From the NCBI RefSeq assembly GCF_000002235.5, contig NW_022145601.1, forward strand, positions 22,919,389 to 22,983,388: DNA of 64,000 bases, written 5' to 3'. The notes below the pieces were generated by a model. The model saw only the letters and a list, made by a program, of their open reading frames with translations, was not told the DNA's origin and did not search any database. Shown here in pieces: positions 40,450 through 50,614 of this stretch (position 1 is the first letter of the stretch; every line of letters starts with the position of its first letter). The position numbers and the translations under genes were made by a program. Origin of the DNA: Strongylocentrotus purpuratus. Its lineage: Eukaryota; Echinodermata; Echinoidea; Camarodonta; Strongylocentrotidae.

Positions 40450-41730
40450 CTGGGACAGTTTGATGAAAACTTGAAAAGCGACGCATTTGACTGCACTCAG
40501 TCAAACCGCCAACGTGACGCCACGTTCTTGGCCTTTCCAGACGATGTGCATTTTTGTTCCGTCTGCTGCCGGTGTGGATGGCCCATATATTGCCCTTTTA
40601 ATATGCTGTTGTTTTTTTAACGAGTCCGTTTATTCTACCGAAAGGCTTGAGAGGCACCTTTTTGTAAACACATGATGTGCTTGGTAGCGACTTATATTTA
40701 CATGATTCATCACCCAATTCATCAATTTCACACTGGGGTGATCGCCCAGGGGATAATTGTCCTTGAACCAAGAAGCTGTAATGAATGGAGATCACGTCCA
40801 AGAGGTCCCTTTGAAGCCATCCGTGGCACCGCGCGTCTTTTGTTTCCCCCACCCTAATCCCCTTAACCCCTCTCCGAGACCTTACAGCTCCCTATTGGCT
40901 CTAAGTCCTCCCGTTCCACCCACAGCCCAGGCCAGCGAGCACGGCGGCTTATGCGTTGCCGGCCCGTAATTGGGGTGAAAAGTGGTGATGAATCGACAAC
41001 TTCTAACCATCGTTCAACAAATGCGCTAACAAACAACACAATTTTATTTAGTTCTTTAGGGAGATGAACCTTTGGACTATCTTCCTAGCTATAAACAAAT
41101 TTCGGAAATTTTCGGCAAATGTAAATGTCAATCATGATGATGAAAACCTTACATTCGCTCCAACTCACGATTTCCTTGGTCGATTTTGCTGGTTGAAATG
41201 GTTTCGTCTTCAGTAGAGCTATCCGAGCACGAACAAAGCATTTGATAACCAAAATAAAGTTTCATTGGTCATATGTCGGGAATTCTGTGTTTTATATGTT
41301 ATAGCTAAATACATCTTCACTGAACATGACCTAATTTGTTCGGTGCCACGCATGTCTTCAAAGCTCGATGCCTGCATATTTGTACGACAGAGTAAATAGA
41401 GAACTTCGGGAAGCAGACGGCGTTGCGTAACATTTCGTAATATTTGGAATACTAGAGGAGAACTGTGCATTGATATGGTCAGCTGTTGGTGGATTTGATA
41501 GCTGGATTGTTGTTGTTGTTGTTGGGTTTATCGGCGCTATCCATCGATTCCGATGATTTCCGCCAGGCTGTGTGTGAGGGCGTCTTGCTCTCACTTCTGC
41601 TGCTCTACGTTTCTGTGATTCTGATACTTGCCCAGTGTGTGAGATAAAGATTTATCTTGGCCTTTGTTATTGGCGAAGTGCAAGATTATGGGGGTTAATG
41701 TGCTCGTTACTCTTTATTTTTTAGACATTT
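40450..41730. other. Spacer between copy B and the LINE cluster
   Basis: 40,706-40,769 repeats 9,264-9,327 (TTCATCACCCAATTCATCAA... to AATTGTCCTTGAACC), which links the two intergenic spacers. The rest (40,770-41,730) holds no gene, only short frames and a GTT microsatellite near 41,510. Confidence 0.65.
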
Positions 41731-41734
41731 AGTG

Positions 41735-43486
41735 TTAGAGCTGGTTGGAATTAATATCATGAGGTTTCGATACGATATCATATGCCTTTTCCAAGTCTAA
41801 GAAAAGTACCACCGTATATTCTCTGTTAATCATCCCTTTCTGTATATCCGTTTCCAGCCTTATTATTTGATCAACAGTGCTTCTTTTTTTCCTAAATTCG
41901 GACTGGATAGGGGTAATAATATTATTCTTCTCCATATACCAAGTCATTCTGTTCTTTATCAACCTTTCCTAGTACCGGTGTAAGGGAAACTGGTCGGTAT
42001 GATAGTGGATTGGAGGCGTCCTTTCCTTTCTTTAAAATTGGAATTTGTATCGCTTCTGCCCATTGACTTGGCAGTAAGCCCAGGTCCCATATTTCATTGA
42101 ATAACTCTAAGACAGTGTTAACTAACTTATCTGATAGATTCCATATCATTTTGGCTTGTATGTCATCCTTACCTGGCGCAGTGTCCTTTATTATAGAGAT
42201 TGCAATTTCCAATTCTCTTATACTAAAATTATCGTTGAGCGCATTGTCTTCAAGTTCGTTTGTATTTTTAATGATGTTTTTAAGTATATCCTCTTTCCTT
42301 TTCCTCCTGTCTAATTCTTTCTTATCTACGCTTGAATTTATAAAATTGAAACATTGAAGGAAAATGGCTGTTTTTTCTTCTGCCGACTTCGCAATAGTCT
42401 TTCCACTGTCCATAATCAAATTAGGTATCTGGGATTTACTACCTTCTTTCATACCTTTTATCCTTTTCCGTACTGAACTAATGTTCACCAATCGATTTAA
42501 CTTTCCACAGTAGTCTTTCCAATACTCCCTTTTCGCTTTTCTGAAAATGGCCTCAAAGTCATTATAAAGAAATGTTTTATACATCAATCTATTTTTAGCC
42601 CGCCTTGTTCCACCAAGGTACCGGCGATTTGTCAGTATGCTTGGGTTTACTCCCTTTCATTTGTTTATCAAAAGCAGCTAGCATGGTACCTACTAATAAA
42701 TCGTATTTTCCTTGGATGTCTAAATCACAGCTCTTTTTTCTTATATCCTCGAAGTGTGAGCCCATTTCCATCTCATAAAATTCCCAGTTTATGTTTGTGT
42801 GTCTTCTAGTCATAACTGTTTTTTGTTTTTGTGTTGTTTCAAAATTATTCTGTATTTTTGAGAACATGTTAAAACTTATGACAAAGTGGTCGCTTCCAAA
42901 ATTATGTCTTGAGACCGACCATTGGGTACGACCACTCAGTTCCTTAGACATGAACGTAAGGTCCAAACAGGATAGACCCCCACTATGAGGAGCCATTCCG
43001 GTTGGAGTACAATCATTAAGTAAAACTAGATCATATTTGTTCATAAAATCTTCCAGAGTCTTACCGTTTACATCCAAACTGGTGCTACCCCACAGTGGAT
43101 TATGGGAGTTGAAGTCACCACACACTATAACCTGTTCTTTACAATTCACCATAATTTCGTCCAGCAAAGAGGTGATGATTTTCTTACATGTGTTGTAGAA
43201 ATTTATGAGAGAAAAAAATACGATTTTGTAAAAAGATGTCTACAACCTGATACTCCCTATCTTCGGGGACGTTCAGCACTCTAAATGTTATAGACGAGTG
43301 TATATATATATATATATATATAGCTAGGCCTCCGCGCCTATTCTTTTTAACCAAATGGTAGTTAGGAAAATGTACCAGATTGAAATCATCATACCATGTT
43401 TCTTGTATACACATAATTCCAGGTTTCTCGTGTATAGAAACATTTTTAATTATACTAGCATAAAAATCAAAACCATGAGCATTCAT
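41735..43486 (-). pseudogene. Decayed Jockey-like LINE, both ends incomplete
   Basis: On the minus strand, pieces of one ORF appear in order: endonuclease (PGIMCIQETWYDDFN; VIVCGDFNSHNPLWGS; CLDLTFMS; GSDHFVISF), then the linker (FRKAKREYWKDYC) and early reverse transcriptase (APGKDDIQAKMIWNLSD; LPSQWAEAIQIPILKKGK; NPLSYRPVSLTPVLGK; FRKKRSTVDQIIRLE; VVLFLDLEKAYD). The pieces lie in different frames, so at least three frameshifts are present, and a TA microsatellite (43,300-43,321) expands the ORF. The element stops after the first catalytic Asp (motif A); the YADD region and 3' end are absent, which is unusual because LINEs normally lose the 5' end. Confidence 0.85.
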
Positions 43487-43489
43487 GGA

Positions 43490-45545
43490 TTGCGAGTTCC
43501 ACTGTAATATCTTAAAACATGATTACTATGGTGGTCAGTGCGAGGGTCATAGTGGTCTTGGCAGATAATTTCGAATAGTATCGAGAAAACCAATAAAATA
43601 AAATAAAAGGTAAACGAGCAATATTCATGATATTTGTGTTGCCAACGCCACATGCCGTACGGAACTGGTTTCTGCCCCCTCTCTCTATCATTCATTAGAA
43701 GTTGCTAGTCTCTCGTATATCATTTGGGGAAGAATTTTGGTAAGTCCCATACAAGATTTTGCTGCTTCTATTACGAGTCGTATTCTGTTTGAATGTGTAT
43801 GTTCGTGTTCTAAGTTATTGATCACGAAAACAATAAATGCTAAGAAGTCTAGACTGTTGATAGCAATGAATAGTTGAAGAAAGGGAAAATGGAAGTTGGA
43901 GAGTCCAGCCGTAAATGGAGATATTAAGCTGTGAAGCTTATTTATTCGATCTGTAAAGACAGATAAAATAACAATGACAGATTTAGTATATCATTCATGT
44001 TACACAAGAATGCAATATATAATCCAAATTATCTGAACAAACCAAGTAACTGAATCTATAAAGATTCATTTAAACACATTTGCTTTTGTTCTATAAACTG
44101 TCAATCTTGACCTCGTCCTTTAACTATCAAAAACTCAGAGTAACCAATGGCTACAAAACTTATGCATTCTCTAATATGCATTACTTTGATGAACTCATAT
44201 TTTCAGAGTTTCTCAAAATGAGCTGATTCTCCTTTAAACAGATTACTTCCACTTTGCATAAACCAAAAATAACTGTAAACATCTTTATCTTGCATCCATA
44301 CACAAGCTTGATTATTCACATATTTCTTCACAGAATAAATTCGTTCTAAAAAACCTCAATAATAGATTGTCACTTTAAATATACTATATGACCTTCGACT
44401 GACTTTGACAGGCGCTTAATTTGCATATTTATGCTCGCCTAAGAAAAACTGTCTTATAAAATGACTTCATACAATTTAACCCTGTTTGATGAATTAAACT
44501 TAAATATCTGACTTGCATAAAACTTCCCAGTAATAATCTAGAGATTACACTTCAATACAAAATAAACTATTTGGCAAAACTTGTAATTTACACCTGTAAT
44601 TTACATCTGTAATCTACTCCTGTAATCCACACATGCACTACAGCAAGCCTTTCAAGTTACATTATTAACTCTTAAAAATGATTAAACACCGTCTTCAATT
44701 CTGACTCTAAATACCATGCCAGAGGTGCAAAGCTTAACCTTTCACCAAGTCAATAAATGGTGTCTTGCAACTTTTAAGCAAGCTAAATCAAATTCCACAG
44801 ACCAACTTTTGTCACCCAAACAAACTGCATAAAATCCAAGATTCTAGCATGCACAAATATAAACATCCTTTATCTTTAGGACTTATACATATATACACTG
44901 TTTACTCTATAAATGACATAAAACAATATTTGCCTAATATTGTAATTCTGTTTTGACAATTATCATTTAACTGGAAAAATACATGACGAAAAGTACGTGT
45001 CATGGGCGCGGCCATTTTAGGTGCAGCCATCTTGGAATTAATGCCACACGTGCATTATGCAAATGAGTTAATTACAGTTCTTTAGAGTCCGTTTTACAGT
45101 TCAACTTGAATCTATCTTATTTTCCGTTTTAAGAGTTCACATTCCCGTTTATATTAATCTAAACACTCACTTCTGTGGCGGGACAAAACTTCGTCGGGAA
45201 TACTTCTATGACAACTGACGGGTTAACTGGGAAACTAGTCAAACTTGACTACATTTCTGACTGCGTTCTGTGCTGACTGAAGAACATGGCGACAGTGCCG
45301 AACCTAACCTATGGTAGCTTATAACAGCAAAAAAAGAGAAAATCTAAACCAAGCAAAAATCATCGCTCGGCGAAACAGTAATATTCGCGTCTGCACTTTT
45401 TTTTTTGGGGGGGGGGGGATCATTTACTATGTATTCTTCCCCAGATGGAACCGAAGAAGCTGTGGCATGAGCCTCCGCTTGCGTGTGATCTGTGGTAGGT
45501 GCAATTGGATTGCTAGTTGCCTCCTGATCCTTATCTGGAATAAAT
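43490..45545. other. AT-rich spacer, no gene seen
   Basis: About 2 kb without a supported ORF. The composition is even and AT-rich until 44,990, then a patch with CATGGGCGCGGCCATTTTAG and GGCGGGACAAAACTTCG follows. I could not assign it to a known element. Confidence 0.5.
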
Positions 45546-45550
45546 AGGGA

Positions 45551-45765
45551 GTGTCGTCCAGTGGCGGATCCAGGGGGGGGGGGCCCGGGGGGCCCGGCCC
45601 CCCCCCCCCCCCCCCCCTTGAGAAAAAAATCATGTAAAATGACGTGATTTTTACCTTTTTTTTACCTGGCGCTCAAGGGGGGGGTGCAAATTGATTTTTT
45701 TTTTGAGGATCAAAAAAAAAAAATGTGCTCACTACCCCCCCCCCCCCCCCCCCCTCTCCGTCTAT
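45551..45765 (+). mobile_element. hAT-like MITE
   Basis: Starts CCAGTGGCGGATCCAGGGGG, contains GGCGCTCAAGGGGGGGGTGC and AAATTGATTTTTTTTTTGAG, and ends in a long C-run. It matches the element at 4,990-5,260. Confidence 0.65.
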
Positions 45766-45779
45766 TCTTTTCTTGAACC

Positions 45780-46430
45780 TTTTTGCCGATATGACATTAT
45801 CTTTCTTTAAATTGTAGCGGCTCTTACATTCGCCCTACTTGTACCGTACATTCATGTTCACAGTTATTTTCCATCACGCTACTTATTTATATTCATTATT
45901 CGGGCCACGTGTGTATTTCTTTCCAATCGCGCATCGTGGTTCCGCACTGTTCACCCCGCGTATTTTCAACGCCACGAGGTTTTACTCCACTCCCGCTCTC
46001 ATCTTGGTCGAGTCAAGACGTCTCCATAATTTCCTCTCCAGGCTGTATTCTTCTGTGCCTTTCGTCTTTTCTACGGCACGTCAACTCTTTCTCTGCCGTG
46101 TTCATCTGGCTGCAGTCTTCCAGTGGAACAGTTTAATCAGGACCGACATGGCGCCTGATTCTCCGCTGGGAGCTGCCAGTTTCTTCACCGGTAGCCTTTC
46201 ACCCACATGAGCTCGATCCACCGCAGCTCATCTAAACATTCATCATCAAAGTTCGGCGCATCAATCGAGCGACTCACTGCTCAGCACCAATGCCGGCTTT
46301 GATGTCTGCATTTTCTACCTTGGCCTCCGACATCAACGACTCACTGTTTCATCGTCGAGCGTCACTTTCTTCTCTTCTCTTCTCGCCTGAGAGCTTCTTC
46401 ATCATCTTTCATATGGCTCCGTTTAGTCTC
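45780..46430. other. No gene supported
   Basis: A more GC-balanced stretch with an open frame of 123 codons at 45,839-46,210. It has no motif I recognise and an overlapping frame of similar length, so I do not call it a gene. Confidence 0.4.
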
Positions 46431-46930
46431 ATTTCACAACGCCCCCTATCGTCAGAGCATGGTCAGATTCAGCAGCCTAACATGTTAGCCTATGGACGTT
46501 TTTTTAAAAAATCGTTAAAAATTCATTTTTTGTTTAAACGAAAAGCACATCCACCCCGACGTACGTTATCACTAGCTCTTTCATTGGAGCCCTCATGTCT
46601 CATTGACTTTTGAAAGTTCACCCACCGTAATTTTTCAAAATAGGTTGCAAGCTCGTCATTGCCTATAATACACATGTGAAACAAGTCTAACTTTGGACTC
46701 AGTTTACCAAGCGATTTGAAGATTATAGGTCGAGCACACGAAACATAAAAAGCATGAATTATCATAGATCACTTCTGCCTATTTCGTTTTGTCCATTTCA
46801 TCCAACCCCCCACCGTAATTTTTCCATTTAGTAAAAGCAAACATTTTGCCGAGTTTAGCAAAAACATGAATATTCATGAACGGTCAGACAATACAGCCTT
46901 TTAGTACGTAACGTATAGTGAATGGGAATG
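46430..46930 (+). repeat. Dispersed repeat, copy 2
   Basis: Plus-strand counterpart of the minus-strand repeat at 95-460, with AACGAAAAGCACATCCACCC, GCTCTTTCATTGGAGCCC, CATTGACTTTTGAAAGTTCA, GTGAAACAAGTC and AACATGAATATTCATGA in the same order. About 20 percent different by eye. Confidence 0.65.
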
Positions 46931-47287
46931 TGCGATGATCCGTGTAGGAGGTAGAGGTCAGTGGTTTGTGCTGGCAATGTTCACGCGAGCGAAAATGAGA
47001 CAATCGGAGCAATATGATCACGAGCGTCAGCGTCGAGATCCTTCACTGCTCTTCAGCCACGAATACGAAGCTGCATCTCCGCCTTCAAGCCTCCGCATAT
47101 TTCATCGCGTGAGCCCCTTCCTTCGTTCTCAACTCTATTCATCTTCATTGGACTTTCGACTTCATTTCTACTATTGTCGTTAGCAGGGGCGTAAATCCGT
47201 ACCGAGGAGTGGGGGGATGATCGGCGATAGCCATCACATACTAGCACGAGCACACGCCCACACTAATTTACGCAAGCGCTCGCGAAC

Positions 47288-47735
47288 TTTTTTTTAATTT
47301 TTTTTTTAACAATTTTGTTTTATTTCTCCAAATGTGTAATACAAACCATGACATACAATTGAATAAAATAAACGTGTTCAATATTGATCCTTTTACATAA
47401 ACATAATTAAACACAAACTTATTTGCAGTATAATATAACTTAGTAACAAAGTAAACGTATAAGTACCTAAACATAATATGTCAATTGTAAATGTTATTCA
47501 CTTATATATTACAAAAAAAAAACTTAAACAAATCTGGAGGTAATTTTACTGAAACAATCCTGCCCCCTCCCTGCCCCCTCCCTGCCCCCTCCATCACACA
47601 AACATACTCACCCTCTATCACACAAACATACTCACCCTCTATCACACAAACATACTCACCCACCCACACACATACTCACCCACTAAATAAGTTATCCAGG
47701 CCGCAAAATAGAGTTACGCTTTATACAGGCTTACG
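47288..47735 (-). mobile_element. Truncated 3' UTR copy of the L1/Tx1-like LINE
   Basis: Begins at a plus-strand poly-T (the minus-strand poly-A tail) and is nearly identical with 50,128-50,585, the 3' UTR of the large LINE, including CCAAATGTGTAATACAAACC, ACATACAATTGAATAAAATA and CCAGGCCGCAAAATAGAGTT. It ends where the coding part would begin, so it is a severely 5'-truncated sibling. Confidence 0.88.
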
Positions 47736-47747
47736 GCGAACACACAA

Positions 47748-50110
47748 GAACTGCTGTTCACAGCACAAGAACTATGCGTGGAGCTAATTGCTTGACCGAT
47801 CACCAGCTACTAAGATCAAAGATTGCATTTGCTTTACGTTCAAAGCGTAGGAAGCAAGGAGCTACTAAACTTGCAAAGCTGAACACAGACCGGCTACACG
47901 TCAACACACAACGGCTAAAGCTAGAGCAAGATATGGAGAAAGCTCTGGCGACTTGGGGAGTGCAAGAGGGAATGACAGTTGATCAGACCTGGGCATCACT
48001 CAGCAAAGTAGTATATGACACAGCGAGCAACACCCTCGGTAAACCAGAGCGAAAACACCAGGACTGGTTTGACCCAGAAGACTCCGAGCTTCTGATACTC
48101 ATGAAGAAAAGGAATGAAACTCACCAACGTGTATTACAGACTAGAAGCACCAGGTCAACCACCACCGCGTACAAGGAAGCCTGCAGACACTTGCAGAGGT
48201 ACACACGGAAAATGAAAACCACCTGGTGGGAGAAAAAGGCAGAGGACCTGCAGCGCTCCGCAGACAATAATGACATGAAGTCCTTCTACACTGGACTGAA
48301 AGAAGTCTGGGGCCCCCAGACTAGGAGTACAGTTCATCTCAAGTCCCTGGACGGTAACACAACCTTTTCAGACAACAAAAGGGTGCTTGAACGATGGTCG
48401 CAGCATTTTGAGACACTACTCAACCAGCCAGGAGATATCGAGCCTGCAGCGCGTGATAGGATCAACCAGCGACCTGTAGTTACTGCACTCGATGATATTC
48501 CAACACGAAAAGAGCTAAACCTGGCAATTGCCTCCTTGGGTGATGGCAAGGCACCCGGAGTGGATGGGATACCAAGCGAGATATGGAAGCACGGAGGAGC
48601 CACACTAACCAACAGTTTACTAATGCTGATACAACAAGCATGGGCAGAAGGCTCCGTACCTCAGGAATGGAAGGATGCTAATATTGTCGCCATCTTCAAA
48701 AAAGGAGATAGAACTCAATGTGGAAACTACAGAGGAATATCGCTATTGTCAATAGCAGGGAAAGTTTTTGCCAGGATCCTTCTGAACAGATTGAATACCC
48801 ACATAGCACCAGATATATTGCCGGAGACGCAATGCGGATTTAGGAACAACCGCAGCACAGTAGATATGATCTTCTGCCTCAGACAACTACAGGAGAAGTG
48901 CATTGAGCACAACCGATCCCTCTATGTGGTTTTTGTCGATTTCACGAAAGCCTTTGACACTGTTGGTAGGACAGGTCTTTGGGAACTACTACGAAAGTAT
49001 GGATGTCCCGAGAAGTTCACCGGAATGGTAGAGTCCTTACATACGGGTATGATGGCTAAAGTCAAGGAAGCAGGCGAAACATCCCATAGCTTCCCTGTAA
49101 GTAACGGTGTAAAACAAGGATGTGTGTTGGCCCCTACGCTGTTCTCCATCTTTCTCTCGGCGATGCTGGAGGAGGCCTTTGCGGACTTTGAGGAAGGCGT
49201 TTACATACAATCACGTCAAGACGCCGACCTATTCAATGTCGCACACTTCAAAGCTAAGACGAAGTCTACACAGATTCTCGTGAGGGAACTCCTCTTTGCA
49301 GATGACAGTGCTCTTGTTTCTCATACACCAGAGCAGATGCAACATGTTATAGATGTATTTTCATCAGCATCAAAGAAGTTCGGTCTACAAATAAACATCA
49401 AAAAGACTGAAGTACTATTCCAACCAGGTACAGACCACCGAGAGGAGGAGGAGATCCTAGTGGATGGGACAGCCCTAAACCAGGTAGATGACTTCACTTA
49501 CCTCGGCAGCACTATATCCAAAGACGAACGCATCGACTCTGAGCTGGTGAAAAGAATGTCAAAGGCCAGCAGTGCCTTTGGAAGACTGCGAACCAGGCTA
49601 TGGAACAACCATCATGTCTCAACAAGAGTGAAGTGCAAAATCTACAGGGCTATCGTCCTATCCACTCTCTTATACGGTGCGGAAAGCTGGACTCTCTACA
49701 CAAGTCAAGTAAAGAAACTTCACGCGTTCATGATGAGACACCTTCGAGCAATCATGAGAATCAGTTGGAAGGACAAGGTGACCAACAAAGAGGTACTAGA
49801 GCGAGCAAACCTTCCTTCTATGGAGGACCTGCTCATCAGGAAGAACCTACGATGGACAGGCCATGTCATCAGGATGCCCTCTGAGAGGTTACCAAAGCAA
49901 GTACTATTCTCGCAACTACCCGATGGCGAAAGAGGGATTGGTCGTCCACGGCTTCGCTACAAGGACACGATCAAGAGGAACCTTAAGCGGAGGCAAATTG
50001 AAACCAAGACTTGGACAACTGCTGCAGGCCAGCGAGCTGTATGGAGAACAGCTGTAAAGTGAAAATGAAGGCGGTCATTGTCGCTTCGCGACAGACAGCT
50101 ACTACTACTA
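47748..50110 (+). mobile_element. 5'-truncated LINE with intact RT ORF
   Basis: The element is flanked by a 15-bp direct repeat ACGGCGAACACACAA (47,733-47,747 and 50,110-50,124) and ends in a CTACTACTACTA tail, which together indicate a recent retrotransposition. It lacks most of the endonuclease domain. The left neighbour is a truncated L1-like copy and the right neighbour is the poly-A end of a large L1-like element on the other strand. Confidence 0.85.
47774..50062 (+). CDS. Non-LTR reverse transcriptase ORF, 762 codons, uninterrupted
   Basis: The frame opens in the tail of the endonuclease domain (TRTMRGANCLTDHQLL; compare the MRGADCGSDH-type motif of related LINEs), so this ATG is probably not the native start. 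Reverse transcriptase blocks follow: APGVDGIPSEIWKHGG (about residue 260), GNYRGISLLSIAGKVF, QCGFRNNRSTVDMIF, VVFVDFTKAFDT (motif A Asp), GVKQGCVLAPTLFSIFLSAM, ELLFADDSALVSHT (FADD catalytic pair) and YLGSTISKDERID. The C-terminal part (HLRAIMRISWKDKVTNKEVL, NLRWTGHVIRM) resembles the LINE fragments in the 3' flanks of copies A and B. There is no stop or frameshift. Without an endonuclease it cannot move by itself by the usual route. Clade assignment (RTE, Jockey or a relative) is left open. Confidence 0.92.
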   Translation: MRGANCLTDHQLLRSKIAFALRSKRRKQGATKLAKLNTDRLHVNTQRLKLEQDMEKALATWGVQEGMTVDQTWASLSKVVYDTASNTLGKPERKHQDWFDPEDSELLILMKKRNETHQRVLQTRSTRSTTTAYKEACRHLQRYTRKMKTTWWEKKAEDLQRSADNNDMKSFYTGLKEVWGPQTRSTVHLKSLDGNTTFSDNKRVLERWSQHFETLLNQPGDIEPAARDRINQRPVVTALDDIPTRKELNLAIASLGDGKAPGVDGIPSEIWKHGGATLTNSLLMLIQQAWAEGSVPQEWKDANIVAIFKKGDRTQCGNYRGISLLSIAGKVFARILLNRLNTHIAPDILPETQCGFRNNRSTVDMIFCLRQLQEKCIEHNRSLYVVFVDFTKAFDTVGRTGLWELLRKYGCPEKFTGMVESLHTGMMAKVKEAGETSHSFPVSNGVKQGCVLAPTLFSIFLSAMLEEAFADFEEGVYIQSRQDADLFNVAHFKAKTKSTQILVRELLFADDSALVSHTPEQMQHVIDVFSSASKKFGLQINIKKTEVLFQPGTDHREEEEILVDGTALNQVDDFTYLGSTISKDERIDSELVKRMSKASSAFGRLRTRLWNNHHVSTRVKCKIYRAIVLSTLLYGAESWTLYTSQVKKLHAFMMRHLRAIMRISWKDKVTNKEVLERANLPSMEDLLIRKNLRWTGHVIRMPSERLPKQVLFSQLPDGERGIGRPRLRYKDTIKRNLKRRQIETKTWTTAAGQRAVWRTAVK

Positions 50111-50614
50111 CGGCGAACACACAACACTTTTTTTTTTTTTTTTTAACAATTTTGTTTTATTTCTCCAGATGTGTAATACAAACCATGACATACAATTGAA
50201 TAAAATAAACGTGTTCAATATTGATGCTTTTACATAAACATAATTAAACACAAACTTATTTGCAGTATAATATAACTTAACAACAAAGTAAACGTATAAG
50301 TACCTAAACATAATATGTCAATTGTAAATGTTATTTACTTATATATTACAAAAAAAAAACAAATCTGGAGATAATTTTACTGAAACAATCCTGCCCCCTC
50401 CCTGCCCCCTACATCACACAGACATACTCACCCACTCACACACATACTCACCCACCCACCCACCCCCCCCCCCCCACACACACACACACACAGTACTCAC
50501 TCAGTGGATGTCTGCCAACATTCTCAACTTAAGAAAAATATACTAAATAAGTTATCCAGGCCGCAAAATCGAGTTACGCTTTTAACAAGCTCACGGTGGA
50601 GAAGAAAGCAAATC

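Noticed and set aside
43490-45545. Possible LTR or virus-like element in the gene-free 2 kb
   Set aside because: No paired terminal repeats, primer-binding site or Gag/Pol-like frame could be seen.
45839-46210. 123-codon open frame
   Set aside because: No recognisable motif, an overlapping frame of comparable length, and no splice or start context that favours a gene.
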